Source of the DNA: Rhodoferax sp.
Lineage (GTDB): Bacteria; Pseudomonadota; Gammaproteobacteria; Burkholderiales; Burkholderiaceae_C
NCBI RefSeq assembly: GCF_025354435.1
Contig: NZ_JANXMU010000045.1
Coordinates: forward strand, 62,001 to 126,000
Reading direction: 5' to 3'
DNA length: 64,000 nt
Part shown: positions 55,078-63,205 of the stretch, one piece after another
How the letters are laid out: every line of letters starts with the position of its first letter
How positions within the stretch are numbered: position 1 is the stretch's first letter
Notes under the pieces: model-generated
What the model was told of the DNA's origin: nothing
Database searches by the model: none
Seen by the model: the letters and a program-made list of their open reading frames with translations, nothing else
Position numbers and translations under genes: made by a program

Positions 55078-57282
55078 ATGCATCCATTGCCAGCGCAACC
55101 CAGCCACGCAGCGAACAGCGTGCCTGCTCTTAACGCCCCCCCGTTTTCGGCCCTCACCGTCCTCTGCGCCGTAGCCCGTTTCCACCAAATCGCCGCCGAC
55201 CCGGCCACGCTCGCGCACCAACTGGGTTGGTCCTCCAATCAGGCGATCACCTGCGATGACCTGTTACATGCCGCCCAGCAGTTAGGGCTCACGGCCAAGC
55301 TCATCCACAGCCGCCCCGACCGCCTGGCTCTCATCCCGCTGCCCGCCCTGGCGGTGATGCGCACCGATGATGGCAGCTTGCGCGTGGCCATACTGGCCCA
55401 ATGCGACGGCAGCCGGGTACTGCTGCAAGACCCCGCTACCTCCCGCCCCACCATCGAATCGGTGGAGGCCTTCGCTACCCTGTGGACCGGCCAAATCATT
55501 TTGGTCAGCAGCCGCGCCAGCTTGGCCGGGGCACTCGCCAAGTTTGACTTCTCGTGGTTTATCCCCGCCCTGGTCAAGTACCGCAAGCTGTTGGGTGAGG
55601 TGCTGCTGATCTCGTTTGCGCTACAACTTTTCGGCCTGGTCAGTCCGCTGTTCTTTCAGGTCATCATGGACAAAGTGCTGGTGCACAAAGGCCTGACCAC
55701 CCTGGACGTGCTGGTCACCGGCCTGGTGGTGGTGGTGGTTTTTGAGAGCGTGCTCAACGCCTTGCGCAGCTATATCTTTAGCCACACCACCAGCCGTATC
55801 GACGTAGAGCTGGGTTCGCGTCTGTTTCGCCACCTGGTAGCCTTGCCCTTGGCCTACTTCCAGGCGCGGCGGGTGGGCGACTCGGTGGCCCGTGTGCGCG
55901 AGTTGGAGAACATCCGCAGCTTCCTCACCGGCAACGCCCTCACCGTGCTGCTCGACGTGTTCTTCAGCATCGTCTTCATCGCCGTGATGCTGTTCTACAG
56001 CGTGCCGCTCACCTTGATTGTGCTGGTGAGTTTGCCGCTGTACTTTGGCCTGAGCCTGGCCGTCGTACCCATGCTGCGCCAGCGCCTGGACGTGAAGTTC
56101 GCCCGGGGGGCCGAGAACCAGGCCATGCTGGTGGAAACCGTCACTGGCATCCAAACCGTTAAAGCCACCGCGCTGGAGCCGGCATTCGGCAAGCGCTGGG
56201 ACGGCCAGCTCGCCGCCTACGTCTCCGCCTCTTTCAAGACGCAAAACCTCGCCAGCGTGGCCCACGAGGGCGTCAACCTCATTGGCAAGCTCGTCAACGC
56301 CGCCACGCTTTGGTACGGCGCACACCTGGTGATGGACAACCAGCTCACGGTAGGCCAGTTTGTGGCCTTCAACATGTTTGCAGGCCGCGTGTCCCAACCC
56401 ATCATGCGCATGGCCCAGCTGTGGACCGACTTCCAGCAAACCGGCATCTCGGTGGCCCGCCTGGGCGACATCCTCAACACCCGCACCGAAGTGCCCCCCA
56501 CCAGCACCGCCCAATTGCCCCCCGTCAAGGGCCGCATCACGCTGGACCAGGTCACCTTTCGCTACCGCCCCGAGGCCGCGCCGGTGCTCAACAGCGTCAG
56601 CCTGGACATTCGCGCAGGCGAGGTCATCGGCATCGTGGGCCGCAGCGGCTCGGGCAAAAGTACGCTGACCAAGCTGGTGCAGCGCCTGTACGTGCCCGAG
56701 GCGGGCCGCCTGCTGGTGGACGGCATCGACATCAGCCTGATCGACGCGGCCCAGCTGCGCCGCCAGGTGGGCGTGGTGCTGCAAGAGAACCTGCTGTTTA
56801 CACGTTCGGTCAGAGAGAACATCGCCATCACCGACCCCGCCGCCCCCATCGAAGCCGTGGTGCGCGTGGCCCAACTGGCCGGGGCCCACGACTTCATCAG
56901 CACCCTGCCCGAAGGCTACGACACCCTGGTGGGCGAGCAGGGCGGCTCCTTGAGCGGCGGTCAGCGCCAGCGCGTCGCCATTGCCCGTGCCCTGTTCACC
57001 AACCCCCGCATCCTGATCTTTGACGAAGCCACCAGCGCGCTGGACTACGAGAGCGAAGCCGTGATCCAAAAGAACATGCAGTTCATCGCCCAAGGCCGCA
57101 CCGTGCTCATCATTGCCCACCGCCTGAGCGCCGTGCGCCACGCCCACCGCATCATCGTGATGGACAAAGGCCAGATCGTGGAAACCGGGCCGCATGCCGA
57201 CCTGCTGCGCCAGCAAGGCATCTACGCCCACCTGTGGCACATGCAAGACGGCGGGCAGCCTACCGAAGGGGTGGCGGCATGA
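55078..57282 (+). CDS. Type I secretion ABC exporter (HlyB-like)
   Basis: This 734-residue inner-membrane exporter of a type I secretion system starts with an inactive C39-peptidase-like domain (about residues 20-145): the catalytic Cys is absent, as in HlyB/RTX exporters that do not cleave a leader. Six membrane helices follow (about 165-440), then the ATPase with Walker A GRSGSGKST (near 520), signature LSGGQRQRVAIARAL (near 625) and Walker B ILIFDEATSALD. HlyD starts within its stop (ATGA). An A/T-rich region at 54950-55077 holds its promoter. The outer-membrane TolC-like partner is not in the window. Confidence 0.96.
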   Translation: MHPLPAQPSHAANSVPALNAPPFSALTVLCAVARFHQIAADPATLAHQLGWSSNQAITCDDLLHAAQQLGLTAKLIHSRPDRLALIPLPALAVMRTDDGSLRVAILAQCDGSRVLLQDPATSRPTIESVEAFATLWTGQIILVSSRASLAGALAKFDFSWFIPALVKYRKLLGEVLLISFALQLFGLVSPLFFQVIMDKVLVHKGLTTLDVLVTGLVVVVVFESVLNALRSYIFSHTTSRIDVELGSRLFRHLVALPLAYFQARRVGDSVARVRELENIRSFLTGNALTVLLDVFFSIVFIAVMLFYSVPLTLIVLVSLPLYFGLSLAVVPMLRQRLDVKFARGAENQAMLVETVTGIQTVKATALEPAFGKRWDGQLAAYVSASFKTQNLASVAHEGVNLIGKLVNAATLWYGAHLVMDNQLTVGQFVAFNMFAGRVSQPIMRMAQLWTDFQQTGISVARLGDILNTRTEVPPTSTAQLPPVKGRITLDQVTFRYRPEAAPVLNSVSLDIRAGEVIGIVGRSGSGKSTLTKLVQRLYVPEAGRLLVDGIDISLIDAAQLRRQVGVVLQENLLFTRSVRENIAITDPAAPIEAVVRVAQLAGAHDFISTLPEGYDTLVGEQGGSLSGGQRQRVAIARALFTNPRILIFDEATSALDYESEAVIQKNMQFIAQGRTVLIIAHRLSAVRHAHRIIVMDKGQIVETGPHADLLRQQGIYAHLWHMQDGGQPTEGVAA

Positions 57283-58772
57283 GCGAAACATCCCCAAGCC
57301 ACCCGTTACCCCACGCCTCCACCCCAGCCACCCCCCGTCACCCCGCGCTGCATTTGCTGGCCCGGTACCGCGCCATCTTCCGCGCAGCCTGGGCCCACCG
57401 CGCCGAGCTGGCAGGCCCGGCCCGGCTGGCCGACGAACTGGCCTTCTTGCCCGCCGCCCTGAGCCTGCAGGACACCCCCGTGCACCCGGCCCCGCGCCGC
57501 TTGGCCTGGGGGCTGGTGGCGCTGTTTGGGATCGCCCTGGTGTGGGCCAGCGTAGGCCAGGTGGACATCGTGGCCGTGGCGCCGGGCCGCATCATGGTGA
57601 GCGACCGCACCAAGCTCATCCAGCCGCTGGAGCCCAGCGTGGTGCGCGCCGTGCGCGTCAAAGACGGGGACCGGGTGAAAGCGGGCCAGGTGCTGGTCGA
57701 GCTGGACCCCACCAGCGCCAACGCCGACAAAACCAGCATCCAAACCCAGCGCCAGGCCCAGGCATCGGAGCTGGTACGCACCCAGGCACTGCTGCAAATG
57801 CTATTGAATCAGAAGCAGATAGCGCAGACAGCACCTACGCTAGAGGCCGATTTGGTACTTAATTTGGAAGTAAGCGCTGCGGAGCGTGCGGCCACCCTGG
57901 CCCAACTCGAATCCGAATGGCAAGACATCCGCGCCAAGCTGGCCAAGTTCGATGCCGAAACCCAGCGCCACCACGCCGAAGCCGCTACCGTACAGGCCAG
58001 CATCGCCAAGCTGGAAGCCACCGTGCCCATGGCCCAAACCCGCGAGGCCGACTTCAAAGCCCTGGTGGGCCAGGGCTTCATCTCCAACCACGCCACCCAG
58101 GACAAAACCCGCGAACGCGTGGAGCAAGAGCGCGACCTGGCCACCCAGCGCGCCCGCCTGGCCGAGGCCCAGTCCACTCTGGCCGAGACCGAGCAGGCCA
58201 AGGCCGCCTACTGGGCCGAAACCGTGCGCAATTTAAGCGACCGCCACGCCCAGGCCAGCAGCCGCCTGCAGCAGCTCAACGCCGACCACGCCAAAGCCAG
58301 CCACCGCGAACGCCTGACCCAGCTCACCGCCCCGGTGGACGGCGTGGTGCAGCAACTGGCCATCCACTCGGTAGGCGGCGTGGTCACCGAGGCCCAGCCG
58401 CTGATGGTGGTGGTGCCCGACAGCGCCACCGTCACCGCCGAGATCAGCATCGCCAACCAGGACATTGGCTTCGTCAACGCCGGGCAAACAGCCGAGGTAA
58501 AGCTGGAAACCTTCCCGTACACCAAGTACGGCACGGTCGCCGCCACCGTGGATGTGGTCACGGCGGACGCGGTGACGGACGAGAAGAAAGGCAGCTACTA
58601 CCCGGCCACTATCACCTTTCAGCAGACCAGCATGCTCATTGACGGCAAGCGGGTGGATTTGAGCCCGGGGATGAATGTGACTGCGGAGATCAAGACGGGG
58701 CGGAGAAGGATCATCGAATACTTGCTCAGTCCGGTGCAGCGGGCGGGGAGTGAGAGTTTGCGGGAAAGATAG
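57279..58772 (+). CDS. Type I secretion adaptor (HlyD family)
   Basis: This is a 497-residue periplasmic membrane-fusion protein. A single membrane helix lies near 76-95 (LAWGLVALFGIALVWASV), a biotinyl-lipoyl-like half hairpin follows (DRTKLIQPLEPSVVRAVRVK), then a long alpha-helical hairpin (about 150-330), then LTAPVDGVVQQLAIHSVGGVV and a beta-barrel C-terminus. The start ATG 57279 overlaps the exporter stop by 4 bp. Residues 174-190 (from MLLNQKQIAQTA) are encoded by a dispersed repeat read in frame without a stop, an insertion in the helical hairpin. Confidence 0.95.
   Translation: MSETSPSHPLPHASTPATPRHPALHLLARYRAIFRAAWAHRAELAGPARLADELAFLPAALSLQDTPVHPAPRRLAWGLVALFGIALVWASVGQVDIVAVAPGRIMVSDRTKLIQPLEPSVVRAVRVKDGDRVKAGQVLVELDPTSANADKTSIQTQRQAQASELVRTQALLQMLLNQKQIAQTAPTLEADLVLNLEVSAAERAATLAQLESEWQDIRAKLAKFDAETQRHHAEAATVQASIAKLEATVPMAQTREADFKALVGQGFISNHATQDKTRERVEQERDLATQRARLAEAQSTLAETEQAKAAYWAETVRNLSDRHAQASSRLQQLNADHAKASHRERLTQLTAPVDGVVQQLAIHSVGGVVTEAQPLMVVVPDSATVTAEISIANQDIGFVNAGQTAEVKLETFPYTKYGTVAATVDVVTADAVTDEKKGSYYPATITFQQTSMLIDGKRVDLSPGMNVTAEIKTGRRRIIEYLLSPVQRAGSESLRER
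57800..57848 (-). repeat. Dispersed two-hairpin palindromic repeat, copy 11 (inside hlyD)
   Basis: In the minus orientation: GGCCTCTAGCGTAGG, GCGCTATCTGCT and CAATAGC. It lies wholly within the HlyD-type gene and is translated there as 16 or 17 extra residues. Confidence 0.8.
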
Positions 58773-58815
58773 AGGTGGCCGCATAGCCAGCAGTCTAGGA
58801 AATACGGCAATGTGC

Positions 58816-58840
58816 AAGTGCAATATTTGAAACATAAAGG
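58816..58840 (+). repeat. Leader direct repeat, copy A
   Basis: AAGTGCAATATTT followed by GAAACATAAAGG. It occurs again, with a few differences, exactly 500 bp downstream at 59316. This copy precedes the decayed RTX frame by 8 bp. Confidence 0.7.
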
Positions 58841-58848
58841 ATCTGAAT

Positions 58849-59199
58849 ATGGCGAGGAAAACGGCAATTTTTTGGTATGTATTTGGAGGTGAAGGTCAGG
58901 GGACGTTCATCGTTGCACCACTCGGCGAGTCTCCTGATGATGTGGGGCCGAGTGCGATCGGCGTAGCCAGCGTCCAAGGCACCATCACCGTGCAGAACTG
59001 AAAGCCGGGCGACCTGGGTTTGGCACTACAGGCAGCGCCTGCTACCGCACAGTTGTGGTTTACCAAGACGGGCAACAACCTGGACGTGGCCATCATTGGC
59101 ACCAGTGACAAGTTCAGCATCAGCAACTGGTACCTGGGCAGCTGGTACCACGTGGAGCAGTTCAAAACCAGCGATGGCAAAACCCTGCTCGACAGCTAG
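58849..59199 (+). pseudogene. Decayed remnant of an RTX-type secreted protein gene
   Basis: One frame runs from ATG 58849 (MARKTAIFWYVF) to TAG 59197-59199 and is interrupted by TGA at 58999-59001. After the TGA it reads LWFTKTGNNLDVAIIGTSDK, then NWYLGSWYHVEQFKTSDG. This aligns closely with the C-terminal domain of the intact RTX protein downstream (LWFSQTGNNLDVTIIGSNDK). The TAG replaces the Gln codon of the intact gene (LLEGQVQN versus LLDS-stop-VHN). The repetitive middle is missing. It is best seen as an internally deleted, twice nonsense-mutated copy between hlyD and the intact gene. Confidence 0.75.
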
Positions 59200-59213
59200 G
59201 TGCACAACTATTT

Positions 59214-59262
59214 TGCTATCAAATAAGTAGCTACTGGCGATTTTTGACAAGCGCTAGCAGCC
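59214..59262 (-). repeat. Dispersed two-hairpin palindromic repeat, copy 12
   Basis: In the minus orientation: GGCTGCTAGCGCTTGTC, then GCCAGTAGCTACTTATTTG, then ATAGC. It lies 14 bp after the TAG of the RTX remnant. Confidence 0.7.
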
Positions 59263-59315
59263 GATTTCCTTACATATAAAGCCGCTACCGCTGCCCAAGC
59301 CAGCTGTGGGTGTCT

Positions 59316-59341
59316 AAGTGCAACATTTAAAACATAAAAGG
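59316..59341 (+). repeat. Leader direct repeat, copy B
   Basis: AAGTGCAACATTT followed by AAAACATAAAAGG, 500 bp after copy A. It lies 211 bp before the intact RTX start and may be a promoter-proximal element. The intervening 59342-59551 shows no convincing gene. Confidence 0.7.
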
Positions 59342-59551
59342 CGCTGCCGATGCCCGCGCCAAGATGGAGTGTCCAGGGGTGCTGTTTCGGGGCCTGTAAT
59401 TTGGTTACAAATCAAGAGCCTTTGCCAGCGCTTTACGGGCGGCGCAAAAGAGTTGCGGCATATAACTAGGAACCTGTGCCCTTGGCAATGTGCTTTGCTG
59501 CATTGCCTGCGCTTTCAGGACCTTAACCATTGCCAGACCCAAAGGATAGAC

Positions 59552-62137
59552 ATGGCCGACGCAATTGCAAATACCACCCAAGCCGATGCAGCGGCAGCCG
59601 TTGCATCGGAGGGCGATGACCTGTTGATGGGTACATCGGGCGAGGACGTTATTTACGCTTTGGGCGGTAACGACCGCATCGAGGGGCTGGCGGGTAACGA
59701 TCTGCTCGGTGGCGATGCCGGTGACGACCAGATTTTTGGTGGTGATGGCGACGATTTGTTGATTGGCGCCACGGGGGACGACACGCTGGACGGTGGTGCA
59801 GGCGGCGACGACCTGTACGGCGGAATCGGCAACAACACCTATTTGTTTGGTCGAGGTGATGGACAAGACAGACTTTGGACCGACTACAGCACGGATGAGG
59901 GCCGCTTCAACATTTTGGAGTTCAAGGACGGCATCCTGCCATCAGATGTGGTGGTGAGTAGTGCTTATACAGATTTAGTACTCTCTATTGCGGGCAGTAC
60001 GGACCAATTTTCGGTGGTTGGCTTCCTTGGGCCCGATAGCATGGCTGACCGGTACAACCCCTTGCAGCAGGTGAAATTCGCCGACGGCACGGTGTGGTCT
60101 GTGGACATTTTGCTTATGAAAGCCAATGTGGTAACCGAAGGCCCGGACACTTTGTGGGGAACCTCGGGTGACGATGTGATTAACGCTTTGGCGGGTGACG
60201 ATACCGTCTTTGGTTTGGCGGGCGACGATGTGCTCGATGGTGGTGCGGGTGTAGACCAACTCAATGGAGGGGATGGCAACGACACCTTGATAGGTGGTGA
60301 AGGCAACGACAACCTCAGTGGCGACAACGGCAACGACACCCTGTTTGGAGGCGCAGGTAACGACAACCTGTGGGGCTGGGACGGCGATGACACGCTGGAC
60401 GCCGGAGCAGGCGACGACTACCTGATCGGAGGCGCGGGCAAGGACACCCTGCTTGGCGGGGCTGGCAACGATTTCTACTACGTGGATGACAGCGGCGATG
60501 TCACTATCGAACTGGTGGGCGAAGGCACCGACCTGGTGTTGGCCAGTGCGAGCTACACACTGGGTGACAACCTGGAGAATCTGACGTTGATGGGTGATGC
60601 CTCCGATGCCACCGGCAACGCGATGGACAACGCGCTGTATGGCAACAACGCCGGGAACACCCTCGTCGGCGGTGCGGGTAGTGATGTGATCGATGGGAGG
60701 TGGGGGGCCGACACCATGCTCGGCGGCACGGGCGATGACACCTACTTCGTAGAGAACACGGGCGATGTGGTGACCGAGTTGCCAAGCGAGGGCGTTGACA
60801 CCGTGTACACGTATGTCAACTACACGCTGGGCGACAACCTGGAAAGTCTGGTGCTGACCGGCTATGCCGAGATCGGTGGCACCGGCAATGGCTTGGGTAA
60901 CCACATGGACGGCAACAGTGCGTACAACATCCTCATCGGTGGTGGCGGTGACGATTGGATCAATGGAGCCGAGGATGCTGATGTTTTGCTGGGCGGGGTG
61001 GGTGACGATGCCTACTATGTGGACAACGTCGGCGATATGGTGCTGGAGTTGGCGGATGAAGGAACCGATACGCTGTTCTCCAGCGTTAGCTACACCCTGG
61101 CCAAAAACCTGGAAAAGATGGTGCTGATCGGAGATGGCGCAGTCGATGCCACCGGCAATGCCCTGGACAACAACCTGTTGGGCAACAGCGCGGCCAACAC
61201 TCTTACGGGCGGGGCCGGGGACGACTGGATCGATGGGGCCGCCGGGGCCGACACGATGCTGGGCGGCACCGGCAACGACGGCTACTTCGTGGACAACACC
61301 GGCGATGTGGTGACGGAGCTGGCAGACATCGGTATCGACAAAGTGTTCTCCAGCGTCAGCTACACCCTGGGCGACAACCTGGAGCAGTTGGTGCTGGTGG
61401 GCGATGCCGCCACCAACGCCACCGGCAATGGGTCGAGCAACTACCTGGACGGCAACAGCGCCGCCAACATCCTCACGGGCGGTGCCGGGAACGACTGGCT
61501 CAACGGCGCAGGCGGGGCCGACACTCTGCTGGGCGGCGCGGGCAACGATGTCTACTACGTGGACAGCGCGGGCGACTTGGTGACCGAACTGGCGGGCGAA
61601 GGCCAAGACACGGTGTTTTCCAGCATCGACTACACGCTGAATGCCAACGTCGAGGAGCTGGTGCTGACCGGGGAGGCTGCCGTCAACGCCACCGGCAATG
61701 CGCTGGGTAACCTGCTGGTGGGCAACAGTGCCGACAACACCCTGGCGGGTGGTACCGGCAACGACATCTACCGGCTGGACCGTGGTTTTGGAGCCGACAC
61801 CATCCACGAGGACGATGCCACTGCAGGCAACACCGACGTGGCCGAGTTCGGCGTCGGCGTGACCGCCGACCAGCTGTGGTTCAGCCAGACGGGTAACAAC
61901 CTGGACGTGACCATCATCGGCAGCAACGACAAGTTCAGCATCACCGACTGGTACCTCGGCAACCAGCACCATGTGGAGCAGTTCAAAACCAGCTACGGCC
62001 AAACTTTGCTGGAGGGGCAAGTGCAAAACCTGGTGCAGGCGATGGCGGCCTTTGCGCCCCCGGCGGCGGGGCAGACTAGCTTGTCCAGCGGGTATGCCAC
62101 AGAATTGTCTCCGGTGCTGGCGATTAGCTGGGGCTAA
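59552..62137 (+). CDS. RTX-type secreted protein with tandem beta-roll repeats
   Basis: This 861-residue Ca2+-binding RTX protein is the probable substrate of the type I exporter upstream. No Sec signal peptide is present, as expected. Glycine-rich nonapeptides (GGxGxDxLx type, such as GNDTLIGGEGNDNLSGDNG) form two beta-roll blocks near residues 30-95 and 190-310. Five tandem units of about 90 residues follow (60473-61765), then an RTX-related C-terminal domain (DQLWFSQTGNNLDVTIIG) and the end AISWG. I use ATG 59552, after AAAGGA; an upstream extension of 78 codons is not credible. No catalytic domain is visible, so an adhesin or surface-layer-like role is as likely as a toxin. Confidence 0.93.
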   Translation: MADAIANTTQADAAAAVASEGDDLLMGTSGEDVIYALGGNDRIEGLAGNDLLGGDAGDDQIFGGDGDDLLIGATGDDTLDGGAGGDDLYGGIGNNTYLFGRGDGQDRLWTDYSTDEGRFNILEFKDGILPSDVVVSSAYTDLVLSIAGSTDQFSVVGFLGPDSMADRYNPLQQVKFADGTVWSVDILLMKANVVTEGPDTLWGTSGDDVINALAGDDTVFGLAGDDVLDGGAGVDQLNGGDGNDTLIGGEGNDNLSGDNGNDTLFGGAGNDNLWGWDGDDTLDAGAGDDYLIGGAGKDTLLGGAGNDFYYVDDSGDVTIELVGEGTDLVLASASYTLGDNLENLTLMGDASDATGNAMDNALYGNNAGNTLVGGAGSDVIDGRWGADTMLGGTGDDTYFVENTGDVVTELPSEGVDTVYTYVNYTLGDNLESLVLTGYAEIGGTGNGLGNHMDGNSAYNILIGGGGDDWINGAEDADVLLGGVGDDAYYVDNVGDMVLELADEGTDTLFSSVSYTLAKNLEKMVLIGDGAVDATGNALDNNLLGNSAANTLTGGAGDDWIDGAAGADTMLGGTGNDGYFVDNTGDVVTELADIGIDKVFSSVSYTLGDNLEQLVLVGDAATNATGNGSSNYLDGNSAANILTGGAGNDWLNGAGGADTLLGGAGNDVYYVDSAGDLVTELAGEGQDTVFSSIDYTLNANVEELVLTGEAAVNATGNALGNLLVGNSADNTLAGGTGNDIYRLDRGFGADTIHEDDATAGNTDVAEFGVGVTADQLWFSQTGNNLDVTIIGSNDKFSITDWYLGNQHHVEQFKTSYGQTLLEGQVQNLVQAMAAFAPPAAGQTSLSSGYATELSPVLAISWG
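60473..61765 (+). repeat. Five tandem ~90-residue units in the RTX protein
   Basis: Units start at 60473, 60737, 61010, 61280 and 61550, with spacings of 264, 273, 270 and 270 bp; the fifth is cut to 216 bp where the C-terminal domain begins. Each unit follows YYVDNxGDxVxEL, then EGxDTVxSSVxYTL, LExLVLxGxA, ATGNxxxNxLxGNSAxN and GGAGxDWxxGxxGADTxLGG. Units 3 and 4 are the most similar. Confidence 0.9.
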
Positions 62138-62156
62138 AGAAAATATTGATAAAAAT

Positions 62157-62205
62157 GGCCTCTTGCGCTTTATGAATAAGTGCAAATAGCTATCAATATA
62201 GTAGC
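62157..62205 (+). repeat. Dispersed two-hairpin palindromic repeat, copy 13
   Basis: GGCCTCTTGCGCTTTAT, then AATAAGTGCAAATAGCTAT, then ATAGTAGC. It lies 20 bp after the RTX stop and may act as its terminator-like hairpin. Confidence 0.75.
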
Positions 62206-62328
62206 AAATAGGGTGTGCGGGAACTCGCCGCTTCCGTCCCCGTCGCACTAGGCTGTAGGCCCCCAGGCGGCGGTTGGGCTGTAGGCACCATGCCGATAGA
62301 GTGAGTTGCAAACAAAAAGATACACCTC

Positions 62329-63201
62329 ATGGGCTTGCGACTTAAATTCAATTTGGTGCTGGTGCTGGTTTTTCTGGCGGGCTTTGTGGCCGCTGGAGCC
62401 GTGTCGCGCCAGCTTTTGCAGGACAACGCCCGTGACGAAGTGGTGCGCAACGCCCGGCTGATGATGGAAACCGCCGGCGCGGTGCGCAACTACACCATCA
62501 CCCAGGTACAGCCGCATCTGCTCAAGCAGCTCGAAGAGGTGTTTTTGCCGTAAACCGTGCCCGCCTACGCGGCCACCGAGACCCTGAACCAGCTGCAAAA
62601 GAACTACCCCGAGTACCGCTACAAAGAGGCGGTGCTCAACCCCACCAACCCGCGCGACCGCACGGCCGACTGGGAGGCGGATGTGGTCAACCAGTTTCGC
62701 CAGCATGAGGCCGTGCGGGAGATCGTGGGCGAGCGGCCCTCGCTCACCGGGCGCAGCCTGTATATCGCCAAGCCCATCCAGATCACCAACGGGGCCTGCC
62801 TGCAGTGCCACAGCGTGGCCGCCGCCGCGCCGCCCACCATGTTGAAGATCTACGGCGCGGCCAACGGCTTTGGCTGGAAGCACAATGAAATCGTCGGGGC
62901 CCAGGTGGTGTCGGTGCCGATGGAGGTGCCGTTGGCGCATGCCGACCGGGCTTTTACCGCCTTTATGGCTTCGCTGGCCGGGGTGTTTGTGGTGGTGTTC
63001 ATCGTGCTCAACATCATGCTCAGCTGGCTCATCGTGCGGCCTATCCGGCGCATGTCGCTGGCGGCCGACGGCATCTCCACCGGCGACTTCAACCAGCCCG
63101 AATTCAGCGAAAAAGGCGATGACGAAGTCGCCGTGCTGGGCAGTTCCTTCAACCGCATGCGCCGTAGTCTGGAAAAGGCCATGCAGATGATTGACGAGTA
63201 A
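62329..63201 (+). pseudogene. Heme c sensor protein gene (DUF3365/HAMP) split by an in-frame TAA
   Basis: A single frame of 291 codons is interrupted at codon 75 by TAA (62551-62553). Before it are an N-terminal membrane helix (LVLVLVFLAGFVAAGAV) and the start of a DUF3365-type sensor domain (AVRNYTITQVQPHLL). After it the domain continues (VPAYAATETLNQLQK), with the single heme site CLQCH in GACLQCHSV, a second membrane helix and a HAMP domain (IVRPIRRMSLAADGI). The stop replaces what reads as Gln in FLP-Gln-TVPAYAATE. The 3' part lacks its own RBS. Intact relatives are periplasmic heme sensors. Confidence 0.85.
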
Positions 63202-63205
63202 GCCC

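Noticed and set aside
55078-55520. The N-terminal peptidase C39-like domain of the exporter as an active bacteriocin-leader protease
   Set aside because: The catalytic Cys expected near the start of the domain is missing, as in RTX exporters, and no double-glycine leader is seen in the RTX substrate.
58999-59001. TGA in the RTX remnant as a selenocysteine or readthrough codon
   Set aside because: There is no SECIS-like hairpin I can see, a second stop follows at 59197, and most of the gene is missing, so decay is simpler.
59350-59469. A 39-codon frame between the leader repeat and the RTX gene
   Set aside because: No RBS, Arg/Cys-rich composition and no similarity; its ATG next to the repeat is probably accidental.
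60473-61765. A regular array of about 270-bp repeats, considered as CRISPR or satellite DNA
   Set aside because: The units are in one frame and encode RTX modules. There are no unique spacers and no cas genes.
59975-62311. A 778-codon frame on the minus strand opposite the RTX gene
   Set aside because: Its apparent repeats only mirror the RTX units, and its composition is not that of a protein. The plus-strand RTX reading explains the region.
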